Below, piece by piece: positions 26,523-35,154 of a stretch of DNA of 64,000 nucleotides (position 1 is the stretch's first letter; the number at the start of each line of letters is the position of its first letter). The position numbers were made by a program, and so were the translations under genes. This DNA is from Thermomicrobiales bacterium. Lineage in GTDB: Bacteria; Chloroflexota; Chloroflexia; Thermomicrobiales; UBA6265. The stretch spans positions 1-64,000 of the forward strand of contig JAHBVL010000003.1 of assembly GCA_019637585.1 (NCBI GenBank), read 5' to 3'. The notes below the pieces were generated by a model that was not told the origin of the DNA, searched no databases, and saw only the letters and a list, made by a program, of their open reading frames with translations.

Positions 26523-27430
26523 TTCAGCTGCGGCAGCACCTCAGTGGCCAGCAGCTCCAGTCCCTCGACATCATCCTGATCGAGCCACTGCGCCATCAAT
26601 CGCACGATGCCAGCCTCGGCAAAAGCGCCGATCTGTTCCACGACATCGGAAGGTGTGCCAAAGATCACCGCTCGCTCGCGGAGATCGTCGACATCCAGAC
26701 CGTCGAGCTTGCTTTTCAGTTGCGCCTCATTCTTGCCGATGATGACGCGATGCATGAGCGTGCGGCGAACATCTGACGGCTCTCGTCCCTCGTTCGCCAG
26801 CAACTCGTCGAGCTTCGCCGACAGTTCGCGGACCTTCTGGGGGGTGGCGTAGACGGCATTCCATTCGTCGGCATACTTCGCTACCAGCGGCAGCGTCCGC
26901 AACGGACCATTTCCGCCGATGACGATGGGAACCCGCCGGGCGGGCCGCGGCAGCATCAGGGCATTGTCCAGCTGGTAGAAATCGCCGGAGAACGCTGCCG
27001 GCTCGTCGCTTCGCAGGAGGGTCAGGATCACCTGTACTCCCTCCTCGTACCGCTGGAAGCGCGGGTCCAGATCGAGCAGCGGGAACCCGAACTCGGCATG
27101 CTCGCGAACGTTCCACCCCGCTCCCAGACCGAGGTGCAACCGGCCACCCGAGAGATCGTCGACCGCACCAGCCGACCAGGCGGTCACGACAGGATTGCGA
27201 AACGACACCGGAGAGACCATCGGTCCGAACTCGATCCGCTTGGTTTCCGCAGCCAGATATGCTAGGGAAATCCACAGCTCCAGCGCGTCAAGATGGGGAC
27301 CATCGGCGTTGGCAAAGTGATCGGATCGATAGAGACCGGCGAAACCGAGATCCTCGGCCATGCGGGCGTGGCGCTTCCAGCGCTCCCAGTTCAGCCCGTC
27401 TTGCCCCTCGATCATGATCGCGATATCCAT
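26519..27430 (-). CDS. LLM-class (probably F420-dependent) oxidoreductase
   Basis: The best start is ATG 27430, with GGGGAG six bases upstream, giving 303 residues (MDIAIMIEGQDGLNWERW). It is a luciferase-like TIM barrel. Typical stretches are GFAGLYRSDHF (substrate-side helix), LAYLAAETKRIEFGPMVSPV, SGGRLHLGLGAGWNVREHAE (the family's cofactor-binding segment) and PIVIGGNGPLRTLPLVAKYAD. The wording fits the F420-using branch rather than the FMN-using monooxygenases, and F420 biosynthesis is consistent with the metalloprotease at 1.5 kb. Hydride donor or acceptor and substrate are unknown. Confidence 0.9.
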   Translation of the reverse strand: MDIAIMIEGQDGLNWERWKRHARMAEDLGFAGLYRSDHFANADGPHLDALELWISLAYLAAETKRIEFGPMVSPVSFRNPVVTAWSAGAVDDLSGGRLHLGLGAGWNVREHAEFGFPLLDLDPRFQRYEEGVQVILTLLRSDEPAAFSGDFYQLDNALMLPRPARRVPIVIGGNGPLRTLPLVAKYADEWNAVYATPQKVRELSAKLDELLANEGREPSDVRRTLMHRVIIGKNEAQLKSKLDGLDVDDLRERAVIFGTPSDVVEQIGAFAEAGIVRLMAQWLDQDDVEGLELLATEVLPQLN

Positions 27431-27512
27431 CGTCATCTCCCCATCTAGCCGTGCCAAGTCAACCTATTCTGCCATGGTCCTGAGACTGGACTCGATCGGC
27501 GACACTACCCGC

Positions 27513-28199
27513 ATGGATAGATTGCCTCATATCTCCATCGTCGCCGGACCCGTCGCAACCGCAGATTCCCCAGCGATCGACACCGCCCTCGCGCTCGCCA
27601 GCGGCCGGGCGTCGGCTGCGCTCGTGGCTCGCCTTCTCGATACCGACGAATCACGCGTCCAACTCGAGCGGCTGGATGCCGCCGGAATCGACCTCGAGCA
27701 CGTCGAACGCGCTTCGCTGGCCGAATTCGACGTGCCGATGGCGCTCCCTATCGACGCGATGTTCTCCGCTGATTGCTGTCTGGTCGATCTCGCCGACGCA
27801 GACCGTTTCCGGTTTCTGGTCGACCTTCCGGTCCACACCTGGCCCGCAGCAAGGCTGGCCGGTCGCCTCGAACGGCTTTCCACATTTCCGGAGCAGACCG
27901 GCCGCGAGATTCTGGAGCGGATCGACAGCATCGCCGGCCGGGTCGAGGACGCATTCTGGCTGACCGGCTCAGCCGATCCCGGCAGCATCATTTCGACGCT
28001 TCATCACCTGATGCAGAATGGGAATCTGCGACTCGGGCTCATCAGCGACGGCAGGTCAGTTCACGCCATTTCCCGGTCGGAGGTCATGTCGGTCGCCGTT
28101 GATCGCCCTCCCCTGCCGGCTGCGCTGTTGAGTTCGGTCGTCTATGCCACCGCCTGCCGGCTCGACCCGGCAGCGGCGATCGAGTTTGTTATGTCGTGA
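27513..28199 (+). CDS. Degenerate PfkB/ribokinase-like protein, function unknown
   Basis: The ATG at 27513 gives 228 residues; an ATG at 27474 is possible, and neither has a clear ribosome site. The pattern ALASGRASAALVARLLDTDE, followed by LERLDAAGIDLEHVERASL, recalls the GGKGANVA and 'GVDxxxV' regions of PfkB sugar kinases. A middle strand is RFRFLVDLPVHTWPA. The usual C-terminal GAGD motif is absent (the end reads ALLSSVVYATACRLDPA). If it is a ribokinase relative it is probably inactive, serving binding or regulation. Its last 11 bases overlap the convergent queG gene. Real-gene status is supported by clean fit between neighbours, but I cannot assign a role. Confidence 0.6.
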   Translation: MDRLPHISIVAGPVATADSPAIDTALALASGRASAALVARLLDTDESRVQLERLDAAGIDLEHVERASLAEFDVPMALPIDAMFSADCCLVDLADADRFRFLVDLPVHTWPAARLAGRLERLSTFPEQTGREILERIDSIAGRVEDAFWLTGSADPGSIISTLHHLMQNGNLRLGLISDGRSVHAISRSEVMSVAVDRPPLPAALLSSVVYATACRLDPAAAIEFVMS

Positions 28200-29394
28200 G
28201 GAGCGCTGCACGAATCTCCTCCTGAACGTCAGCATCCGATTCGGCCCGCAACGCCCGGTCGAGCGCGCTCCGGCTCGTCTGACCGTCCAGTCTCCCCAAC
28301 GCCCACGCCGCATGGCCCCGCACCAGTGGTTCGTCATGCGCGCGCAACGCCTCAACCAGTATTGGAACGACGGCTCGATCGCCGGCGTTCCCCATCGCCA
28401 CCGCGGCATTGCGGGCCAGTCCACGCCGTTTGGTCCGCAGCACCGCCGTTCCGGCGTAGACAGCGCGAAACTCCTCTTCGCTCATGCGGAGCAACCATTC
28501 GAGGCGCGGGAATCGGTTCTCTTCGGATCTGGGGGAGAAATCGGGATCATCGACGATGGCCGCGGCGCCGGTGTATGGGCAAACCTCCTGGCAGACATCA
28601 CACCCGAACACCCAATCGCCGAGCAGGGGCCGAATCTCCCGGGGAATCGCGCCCCGTTGCTCGATGGTCTGAAATGACAGGCAGCGTGGCGCATCGACGA
28701 TGTAGGGCGCCACGATCGCGCCGGTCGGGCAACGATCGAGACAGCGCGAACACGAACCACAGTCGCGGTCCAGTGGCGCCGACTTCTCGATCGCCACGTC
28801 GACAAATGCCTCCCCAAGCATCACCCAGGAGCCATGACCAGGCACGATGACGCAGCTGTGCTTGCCATACCAGCCCAAACCGGATCGGACGGCTGCAGCC
28901 CGGTCGACCGTTCGCGCCGTGTCCGAGAGCAACCGGCTCTCGACCGGTCTACCGACCAACACTTCCAGCAACGAGAGAAAGAGCTGCAGCCGTTTTCGGA
29001 AGACTCTGTGGTAATCGATTCCCCACGCATACCGCGAGATTCGTCCTCTCGGCACATCGTCCGGTTTTTCGGCCGGCCCGCTGAAATAGGGAATACCCAG
29101 CGAGACGATCGAGCGAGCGTTGTCGTGCAGCGCCCGCGGATCGGCAGCCACCTCGGCCCGGGCATGGTCGAACCAGTCGAGACCGGTCAGATGCCCGGCA
29201 TCGATATGCCCTTCCAGCATGGCCCGCAATCCGGGATAGGGATCGGCGGTGGTGACCGCCGCCACAACGAATCCCGCTTCGGCGGCAAGCGTTCGGATAT
29301 CGTCGAGGCTTACCTCGGGTTCGAACGACAGTGGAGCAGGCTGCGACCACGGAGCCGAAGCAAACCGGGTCTTCCCATGCGAATGGGCTGTCAT
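28189..29394 (-). CDS. queG: Epoxyqueuosine reductase
   Basis: A 401-residue cobalamin- and Fe-S-dependent enzyme that makes queuosine from epoxyqueuosine in tRNA. The N-terminal half is the DUF1730-like cobalamin domain (DWFDHARAEVAADPRALHD, then RISRYAWGIDYH and GLGWYGKHSCVI). Two 4Fe-4S motifs follow: CGSCSRCLDRCPTGAI and FGCDVCQEVCPY. The C-terminal ~100 residues are HEAT-like repeats (GNAGDRAVVPILVEALRAHD), as in the bacterial long form. Length and domain order are normal. It lies behind rpmB on the same strand but is separated from it by a strong hairpin. Confidence 0.97.
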   Translation of the reverse strand: MTAHSHGKTRFASAPWSQPAPLSFEPEVSLDDIRTLAAEAGFVVAAVTTADPYPGLRAMLEGHIDAGHLTGLDWFDHARAEVAADPRALHDNARSIVSLGIPYFSGPAEKPDDVPRGRISRYAWGIDYHRVFRKRLQLFLSLLEVLVGRPVESRLLSDTARTVDRAAAVRSGLGWYGKHSCVIVPGHGSWVMLGEAFVDVAIEKSAPLDRDCGSCSRCLDRCPTGAIVAPYIVDAPRCLSFQTIEQRGAIPREIRPLLGDWVFGCDVCQEVCPYTGAAAIVDDPDFSPRSEENRFPRLEWLLRMSEEEFRAVYAGTAVLRTKRRGLARNAAVAMGNAGDRAVVPILVEALRAHDEPLVRGHAAWALGRLDGQTSRSALDRALRAESDADVQEEIRAALLTT

Positions 29395-29409
29395 GTGGGT
29401 GAAACAAGA

Positions 29410-29435
29410 ATCGGGTCGCCAACCGGCGACCCGAT
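29410..29435 (-). terminator. Rho-independent terminator of rpmB
   Basis: A perfect 11-bp stem: ATCGGGTCGCC (29410-29420), loop AACC, GGCGACCCGAT (29425-29435). Read on the minus strand it is followed by TTCTTGTTTC, a T-rich tail, 24 bp past the rpmB stop. It insulates rpmB from queG. Confidence 0.8.
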
Positions 29436-29458
29436 ATCACAGAACGTGGGGAAGAGGA

Positions 29459-29647
29459 TTAGCGTCCGGCCTTCAGTGCCGTCCGCATGCAGCGGGTGCA
29501 CATCTTCACCGAGCGAGTCTGGCCATCGACGACGACACGGCGATTCTGGACATTCGCGCTGAACGTCCGGTTGGTGCGTCGCTTCGAGTGACTCACATTG
29601 TGGCCAAAGCTCTTCGTTTTTCCGCAGATCTCGCATGCTCCGGCCAT
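29459..29647 (-). CDS. rpmB: 50S ribosomal protein L28
   Basis: A 62-residue basic protein with the L28 pattern: ACEICGKTKSFGHNVSHSKR near the N-terminus, then RTFSANVQNRRVVVDG and a second Cys pair MCTRCMRTALKAGR. The two CxxC pairs make this a zinc-binding (C+) L28. Single gene with its own terminator, divergent from recG across a repeat-filled gap. Confidence 0.97.
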   Translation of the reverse strand: MAGACEICGKTKSFGHNVSHSKRRTNRTFSANVQNRRVVVDGQTRSVKMCTRCMRTALKAGR

Positions 29648-29763
29648 CGTGCCGCTCCCTCATCGGCGCGGACACCTCCGCGCAAAGCCATGAATTGCAA
29701 CGTCAACGCACCCGGAAACGGGCGCGAACACTGGATTTTACCCGCAGGGAGAGGAGGATTCAA

Positions 29764-29800
29764 GGGAATTGGGAATTAGTAGCTGGTAACTGGCAGCTGG
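29764..29800. repeat. Degenerate heptad run with changing units
   Basis: Two GGGAATT units (29764-29777), a short AG, then TAGCTGG-TAACTGG-CAGCTGG (29780-29800): again 7-bp spacing, but with different unit sequences from the larger array 33 bp downstream. Lies in the 303-bp rpmB-recG gap. Confidence 0.75.
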
Positions 29801-29832
29801 TCATTGAGAAGCGGGAGCCGCCGCCTGCTGCC

Positions 29833-29902
29833 GACTGCTGACTGCTGACTGCCGACTGCTGACTGCTGACTACCGACTGCCGACTGCCGACTGCCGACTG
29901 CT
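29833..29902. repeat. Heptad tandem repeat (GACTGCY)10
   Basis: Ten 7-mers: GACTGCT/GACTGCC, with one GACTACC. It ends about 50 bp before the recG start. It is the reverse complement family of the AGTCAGC array at 4481-4515. The whole rpmB-recG intergenic stretch (29648-29950) otherwise shows no gene. Confidence 0.95.
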
Positions 29903-29950
29903 AAAGTACACTTGTTCGGTTATCAACGGCCCCGACCTGTCTCTGAAGTT

Positions 29951-32401
29951 GTGCCACCACCAACCCGCACCTCCACTCCACCCAATCGAACGCTCACCCA
30001 GTCCTTGACCGACGCGCTCACCCTGTTGCGCGAGGAGTGGCGCGACGACTTCCGCGGCGCATATGCGTCTCGCGCGGTGAGGGCGATCCAGCATGCCCAG
30101 TCATTGACTTCCGACCAGGATCTCGCCTATGCCCTGGCCCGCGTCGAAGCGCAGATCGACACCTACATCGGCACACCGATCGATCAACGACAGCCACGAC
30201 TGACGCCGATCGGCAACGAGATCAAAGCGATCCAGAAAAGAGTTACGTCCCGCAAGCCGGTCGCGCGCGCGCCCCAGGTCGCGGAGCCGGCAGTTCGCAA
30301 ACCACGCCCTGCCGCGCGCCATCTCGATCCGGAATCGCCCGTCGAGGTCCTGCCGAGGGTTGGACCTGTGGTTGCCAAAAAACTGGCCAAGCTCGGAATT
30401 CGCACCATCAGTGATGTTCTCCGCGACGTTCCGCGGCGCCATATCGACTACTCCCAGATCATGAGCATCCGCGACGCCTCGAGTTTCGGCCGGCGCGGCG
30501 ATGTGACGATCCGCGCCAGGATCGAAGAGATCACGCCGTACACCGGACCACCCGCTCGCGTGTCCGTGCGGCTCTCGGATCAGACCGGCGCGATGCGCGT
30601 CACCTGGTTCAACCGATATCTGGTCAACCAACTGAAGATCGGCGACGAGATCGCCGTCAGTGGCACGGTCGAAGCGGCTTATAACGTGCCCAGCATGACC
30701 AATCCGGAATGGGAACGGTATGGCGAGACCCTCCTCTCGACCGGCCGGATGACTCCCGTCTACAACCTGACCCAGGGCGTCGCCCAGAAAACGATGCGGT
30801 CACTGAGCCGGGCGGCACTCGACTCGACCCGCGCGACTGTCGCCGATCCCCTTCCCGCCGGCATTCGCGAACGCTTCGGCCTGATGCCCCTTGCCGCCGC
30901 CTACGAGGAAGCCCACTACCCGCAATCAGAGCTGAACCGCCAGCAGGCAATCAAACGACTGGCCTTCGACGAACTCTTTCTCCTCCAGTTGGGCATGGTG
31001 CGGGTCAAGCAGAGTCGGGCTACCCGCAATGCGCCGACCTTCCGCATCGACGGCCACCTGCTGCAGAACTTTCGGCAGTCGCTGCCATTCGAGCTGACGA
31101 CAGCCCAGAATCGCGCCCTTGAGGAGGTTCTGGTCGACCTGGCGTCCGGGAACCCGATGATGCGACTCCTGCAGGGAGACGTAGGCAGCGGCAAAACGGT
31201 CGTCGCGGCGATCGCGGCGCTGGTCGCCACAGACAACGGCATGCAGGCGGCGCTGATGTCCCCCACCGAGATCCTGGCCGAGCAACATGCCGCCACGTTC
31301 ACGCGGCTCTACGAATCGATGCCCATCGAAAGCAGACCGCGCGTGGGTTTGCTCACAGGCAGCGTTCCGGCCAAGCGCCGGCGGGAACTTCTCGCCGCGC
31401 TGGAAGATGGCGAGCTCGATATCCTGATCGGCACGCAGGCGCTCATTCAGAAAGGGGTCGAATTCGGCAGTCTTGGATTGCTGATTGTCGACGAGCAGCA
31501 CCGGTTTGGCGTCAGGCAACGCGCCCATCTGCTTGCGGAACGAGACGGACTGGTTCCGCACGTCCTGGCCATGACCGCCACACCGATCCCCCGCACCCTG
31601 AACATGGTCCTCAACGGCGACACCGAGGTCTCGGTGATCGACCAGCTGCCTTCCGGACGTGTGCCGATCGAAACGCGCCGCTACACGCCCGACGAACGAG
31701 CGGCCGCCTACGACCTGGTTCGCACCGAAGTGGCGGCAGGGAGGCAGGTCTTCGTCATCTGCCCGCTGGTGGAAGAATCAGAAACATCGGACGCCAAAGC
31801 CGCGACGGCGGAAGCCGAACGGCTTCAGACCCAGGTTTTCCCGGAGCTGCGCGTCCAGGTGCTCCACGGCCGGATGCCGGCGAAGGAAAAGGACCGGATC
31901 ATGACTGCTTTTCGCCATCAGGAGTTCGACATCCTGGTTTCGACATCGGTGATCGAGGTCGGCATCGACATTCCGAACGCCACGATCATGATGATCGAGG
32001 GCGCCAACCACTTCGGGCTGGCCCAGCTGCATCAGTTCCGGGGTCGGGTCGGCCGGGGCTCCCATCGATCCTACTGCTTGCTGATCGCTGATGATTCCTC
32101 CAACGACGCTGAACAGCGTCTGAGGATGATGGTCGCGTCGAACGACGGTTTCGCCCTGGCCCAGAAGGACCTCGAGCTGCGCGGTCCGGGTGATTTCGTC
32201 GGAACGCGGCAAAGCGGGCTGCCGGAAATGCCGATCATGGCTGGTTCGTTCGATACTCGTGTTCTCGACGCGGCTCGGCGGGCTGCCGAGATGCTCCTGA
32301 AAGCCGATCCGGAGCTGGCGTCCGAGGAGCTGGCGCTCCTCCGTCAGCGGCTGGCGGCTTTTTGGGCGGACGCGGCGCCAGACATGCCGATGAGTACCTG
32401 A
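29951..32401 (+). CDS. recG: ATP-dependent DNA helicase RecG
   Basis: An 816-residue protein from the GTG at 29951 (a TTG at 29912 would add 13 residues; neither has a clear ribosome site). RecG remodels stalled forks and Holliday junctions. An N-terminal helical extension of ~130 residues precedes the wedge/OB domain (VEVLPRVGPVVAKKLAKLG, then DVPRRHIDYS). The helicase motifs are in order: RLLQGDVGSGKTVVAAI (I), LIVDEQHRFGVRQRA (II, DEQH), MTATPIPRT (III), SVIEVGIDIPNATIM (V) and QFRGRVGRGSHRSYCLL (VI). It is followed after 13 bp by rsmD, so the two are probably co-transcribed with coaD. Confidence 0.96.
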   Translation: MPPPTRTSTPPNRTLTQSLTDALTLLREEWRDDFRGAYASRAVRAIQHAQSLTSDQDLAYALARVEAQIDTYIGTPIDQRQPRLTPIGNEIKAIQKRVTSRKPVARAPQVAEPAVRKPRPAARHLDPESPVEVLPRVGPVVAKKLAKLGIRTISDVLRDVPRRHIDYSQIMSIRDASSFGRRGDVTIRARIEEITPYTGPPARVSVRLSDQTGAMRVTWFNRYLVNQLKIGDEIAVSGTVEAAYNVPSMTNPEWERYGETLLSTGRMTPVYNLTQGVAQKTMRSLSRAALDSTRATVADPLPAGIRERFGLMPLAAAYEEAHYPQSELNRQQAIKRLAFDELFLLQLGMVRVKQSRATRNAPTFRIDGHLLQNFRQSLPFELTTAQNRALEEVLVDLASGNPMMRLLQGDVGSGKTVVAAIAALVATDNGMQAALMSPTEILAEQHAATFTRLYESMPIESRPRVGLLTGSVPAKRRRELLAALEDGELDILIGTQALIQKGVEFGSLGLLIVDEQHRFGVRQRAHLLAERDGLVPHVLAMTATPIPRTLNMVLNGDTEVSVIDQLPSGRVPIETRRYTPDERAAAYDLVRTEVAAGRQVFVICPLVEESETSDAKAATAEAERLQTQVFPELRVQVLHGRMPAKEKDRIMTAFRHQEFDILVSTSVIEVGIDIPNATIMMIEGANHFGLAQLHQFRGRVGRGSHRSYCLLIADDSSNDAEQRLRMMVASNDGFALAQKDLELRGPGDFVGTRQSGLPEMPIMAGSFDTRVLDAARRAAEMLLKADPELASEELALLRQRLAAFWADAAPDMPMST

Positions 32402-32414
32402 GGAAACAGACCAG

Positions 32415-33008
32415 ATGGGACGCGTAATCGCCGGATCGGCTCGTGGCAGACGGCTGAAAGGCCCACCCAGCAACCTGACCCGTCCGATGTCGGACAAGGT
32501 CAGGGAAGCCCTGTTCGCCGTTTTGACATCGATGGGCGCCGAGCCGGTTCGGGTGCTCGATCTCTACGCCGGCACTGGCGCGATCGGGATCGAAGCGCTG
32601 TCGCGAGGCGCGGACTTCGCCGATTTCGTCGACCACCAGAAAGCCGCTTGCGCTGTCATTCGCGACAATCTGGAGATCGCCAAACTCGCCGAGCAGGGCG
32701 CCGTCCATTGCCTGTCGATCGATCAGGTCTTCCGGCGGCTCAAGGGACCATACGACCTGGTGATTCTCGACCCGCCCTATGCAGCGCCAGACATCGAGGC
32801 TCAGCTCGGACATCTGGCCGCATCGTCACTGTTACAATCGGACGCACTGGTCGCATTGGGCCACTGGCCCCGCCTGGAGCTGCCGGAACAGATCGGACGG
32901 CTCACCCTCTTGCGCAGGCGTTGTCACGGCGACAGCTGCTTTTCGATCTTCGCCGTCGAAGCATCGCCCGGGACGGACGAGACCACCAACGAGGCGCGAG
33001 ATTCATGA
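32415..33008 (+). CDS. rsmD: 16S rRNA (guanine966-N2)-methyltransferase
   Basis: A 197-residue Rossmann-fold methyltransferase. It opens with RVIAGSARGRRLKGP, which is typical of RsmD. The SAM-binding motif I is LDLYAGTGAIGIEALSRGA and the catalytic motif IV is LVILDPPYAAP. It methylates G966 of 16S rRNA in the 30S subunit. The ATG follows AGGAAACAG. Its TGA overlaps the coaD ATG (ATGA at 33005-33008). The rsmD-coaD pairing is conserved in many bacteria. Confidence 0.96.
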   Translation: MGRVIAGSARGRRLKGPPSNLTRPMSDKVREALFAVLTSMGAEPVRVLDLYAGTGAIGIEALSRGADFADFVDHQKAACAVIRDNLEIAKLAEQGAVHCLSIDQVFRRLKGPYDLVILDPPYAAPDIEAQLGHLAASSLLQSDALVALGHWPRLELPEQIGRLTLLRRRCHGDSCFSIFAVEASPGTDETTNEARDS

Positions 33009-33505
33009 CGAACGCGGTCTATCCTGGCAGTTTCGATCCCATCACACTCGGTCACGTCGATCTCGCCACACGGGCGGCGCGGCTCTTCGAGCATGTGACC
33101 GTCGGCATCTATACGCGATCGCAAAAACCGGGCGCTCTTTTCGACCCGGAGAGACGGCTGAGCATGGCGCAGGATGCCCTGGCCCACATTCCGAACATCA
33201 CCGTCGACAGCTTTTCCGGACTCACCGTCGATTTCGCTCGCGAGCATGGCGCCTCCGTGATCGTGCGGGGTTTGCGCGCTGTTTCCGACTTCGAATATGA
33301 GTTCAAGCTCACCCACATGAACCACCACCTGGCCCCGGACATTGAAGTCGTCTGTCTGATGACCTCGTCGAAGCACTCTTTCGTCAGCTCCAGCTTCATT
33401 CGCGAGGTGGCCTCGCTGGGTGGCGACGTGTCCGCGCTCGTACCGGGCAATGTGAATCTGGCGCTTCAGGAGCGTTTTGGCCTGCTTGCACCGGTTGGAG
33501 ATTGA
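33005..33505 (+). CDS. coaD: Phosphopantetheine adenylyltransferase
   Basis: A 166-residue nucleotidyltransferase of the penultimate CoA step (phosphopantetheine + ATP to dephospho-CoA). The T/HxGH motif is in AVYPGSFDPITLGHVDLA and the C-terminal ISSTxxR-like motif is in SSSFIREVASLGGDV. The RGLRAVSDFEYEF block is characteristic of CoaD. Length is normal. It overlaps rsmD by four bases and is followed four bases later by a coiled-coil gene. Confidence 0.97.
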   Translation: MTNAVYPGSFDPITLGHVDLATRAARLFEHVTVGIYTRSQKPGALFDPERRLSMAQDALAHIPNITVDSFSGLTVDFAREHGASVIVRGLRAVSDFEYEFKLTHMNHHLAPDIEVVCLMTSSKHSFVSSSFIREVASLGGDVSALVPGNVNLALQERFGLLAPVGD

Positions 33506-33509
33506 GGGG

Positions 33510-34052
33510 ATGGACGCACCACGCCAGGCCAGACCAACCGAGGGTTTCGACGTCGAACCACATCCCGAAGAAGGCACGGCGGAGATCCTCTACGTCCTCG
33601 ATCAGCTCGAGGACATGGTCGGCGTCAGCAAGCGGGTGCCGTTCAGCAACAAGGTCATGGTCGAGGAGGAGTTCTTTCTCGATCTCGTCGAACAGCTGCG
33701 CATCGCCATCCCGAACGAGGTCAGGCAGGCGCAGCGAGTCGTTCGCGACCGGGAGAGGATCATTGCCGAAGCGCAAATGGAAGCATCGCGCATTGTCGAA
33801 GCCGCCCGATCGCGGGCTGAATACCTGATCTCCGAACACGGCATCCTCAACGAAGCGCGCCAGCGCGCCGAGGATCTGCTCGAACAGGCCGAAGAGCGGA
33901 AGAAACGCGAGCTCGGCGAAATCGACGTCTATGCCATGGAGCAGTTCAACCACGTCTCCCAGGCAATCCAGGATGGCCTGGACATCGTCGAGCGCGCCCT
34001 CCACGACACACTGGCCGAGATCGACCGCGCCAGGAATAGCGTCGGACGGTGA
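33510..34052 (+). CDS. Coiled-coil protein (ATP synthase b-subunit/DivIVA-like helix), function unknown
   Basis: ATG at 33510, four bases after the coaD stop, with GAGGGG just before it; 180 residues. After ~30 polar residues it contains ILYVLDQLEDMVGVSKRVPF (about residues 27-46). Then comes a long, highly charged helix (RQAQRVVRDRERIIAEAQME, then SRIVEAARSRAEYLIS) typical of coiled coils. Such proteins are often auto-annotated as ATPase subunit b or DivIVA-like because of the helix; there is no membrane anchor here. A short gene of this kind beside coaD may be a cell-division or envelope scaffold. That is speculation. Confidence 0.8.
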   Translation: MDAPRQARPTEGFDVEPHPEEGTAEILYVLDQLEDMVGVSKRVPFSNKVMVEEEFFLDLVEQLRIAIPNEVRQAQRVVRDRERIIAEAQMEASRIVEAARSRAEYLISEHGILNEARQRAEDLLEQAEERKKRELGEIDVYAMEQFNHVSQAIQDGLDIVERALHDTLAEIDRARNSVGR

Positions 34053-34060
34053 CGGGGCGG

Positions 34061-34172
34061 AGTCCGAGGTCCGGAGTCCGAAGTCCGTTGTCCGTTGTCC
34101 GTTGTCCGTTGTCCGTAGAAGCTTGGTTTCCCGGCGCATGTCGCCTGCTCGGGACTTCGGACTTCGGACTTC
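34061..34172. repeat. Inverted pair of heptad arrays (8 x NGTCCGN and 3 x GGACTTC)
   Basis: Eight 7-mers of the type AGTCCGA/TGTCCGT run 34061-34116. After a 35-bp spacer, three GGACTTC units run 34152-34172. The second array is the complement of the GAAGTCC phase of the first, so the region can fold back on itself. The 307-bp gap 34053-34359 holds this, then a pyrimidine-rich stretch, and no gene that I can see. Confidence 0.9.
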
Positions 34173-34359
34173 GGGCCAAATCTCCTCTCCGCCTTCCCGC
34201 CCATTCGCCTTTCCGCCTCCGTCCGTCTTGCCGACTCGCCGTCTCGTCCGTATACTTCCATTTCCTCGTCGGGCTCAGGTCCGGCGTTTTTTCCGTGGGT
34301 GACGAGCTGAACACCGGCGCGGCGTACGTCGCGGCTGCACCTCCGGTTGGCACGAAGTG

Positions 34360-34890
34360 ATGACGGGCATGGAACTCCAGAACGACACAGTGATCAACGT
34401 CGCCGCGTTGCTCCGCGAGCCGATGGGCGCCGCGCGCTCCCTCGACCTGCATCTGGAATCGCTGCCGCTCGACGACGTGCTGGTCGCCAGGGATTTCGAA
34501 GGGCAGATCCGGCTCACCCGGCTGTCCGACGACATTCTGGCGTCCATCAACGGGACGACAGCGGTGGAGCTCGAATGCCAGCGCTGCCTGGAACCCTTCA
34601 TCCAGCCTGTGCAGGTGAAGTTTTCCCAGGAGTTTCGGATCGCGTACGATGTGCGCACCGGCGCCGGGCTTGCTGGTGAAACCGAGGAAGAGGACGAAGA
34701 GTTCGAAATCTCGGCTAATCACGAACTCGACTTCCGGGAGCCGCTTCGGCAGGAAATCCTGATCGAGCTGCCCATGCGCCCCTCATGTGGCGAAAACTGC
34801 CCCGGACCGCCTCAGGTGGAACGGGGAGACGAAGACGAATCTATCGATGAGCGATTCGCCGCACTGTCGGCCCTGCTCGACGACGAATAG
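34360..34890 (+). CDS. YceD/DUF177 family protein
   Basis: A 176-residue protein starting at one of three closely spaced codons (GTG 34357, ATG 34360, ATG 34369). It has the DUF177 core: INVAALLREPMGAARSLDLH at the start, the CxxC motif in VELECQRCLEPFIQPV, an acidic middle (ETEEEDEEFEI) and a second Cys pair in RPSCGENCPGP, probably forming a zinc site. Genes of this family almost always precede rpmF and have been linked to 23S rRNA/ribosome accumulation. Here rpmF follows after 50 bp. Molecular role unresolved. Confidence 0.9.
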   Translation: MTGMELQNDTVINVAALLREPMGAARSLDLHLESLPLDDVLVARDFEGQIRLTRLSDDILASINGTTAVELECQRCLEPFIQPVQVKFSQEFRIAYDVRTGAGLAGETEEEDEEFEISANHELDFREPLRQEILIELPMRPSCGENCPGPPQVERGDEDESIDERFAALSALLDDE

Positions 34891-34940
34891 GAAGATCGCG
34901 GGTCGCGTGGGCGCCCCGCCGGCAAAGGAGTCAATGAACC

Positions 34941-35141
34941 ATGGGTGCACTTCCCAAACAACGAATCAGCCGGCACCGGCAGGGCAATCGACGCCGGCAT
35001 ATCTTTCTGACCGCTCCTGAGCTGGTCACCTGCCCGACCTGCCGCGAAATGCGCCGGTCGCACCATGTCTGCCCGAACTGCGGCTACTACCGGGGCCGTC
35101 AGGTTCTGGTCATCGAAGAGCGCCGGCGCGTATCCGAGTAG
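34941..35141 (+). CDS. rpmF: 50S ribosomal protein L32
   Basis: A 66-residue basic protein with the L32 opening ALPKQRISRHRQGNRRRH and two CxxC pairs, TCPTCREMRRSHHVCPNCGYY, forming a zinc ribbon. Normal length. It sits between the DUF177 gene and fabH, the classical order of ribosome-to-fatty-acid gene clusters; plsX is missing from the cluster. A strong terminator follows. Confidence 0.97.
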   Translation: MGALPKQRISRHRQGNRRRHIFLTAPELVTCPTCREMRRSHHVCPNCGYYRGRQVLVIEERRRVSE

Positions 35142-35154
35142 TCCTGCGTTTTCG

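Noticed and set aside
22866-29902. Short direct repeats that might suggest CRISPR
   Set aside because: Units are 7 bp in direct contact with no spacers, and no cas gene is present in the window.
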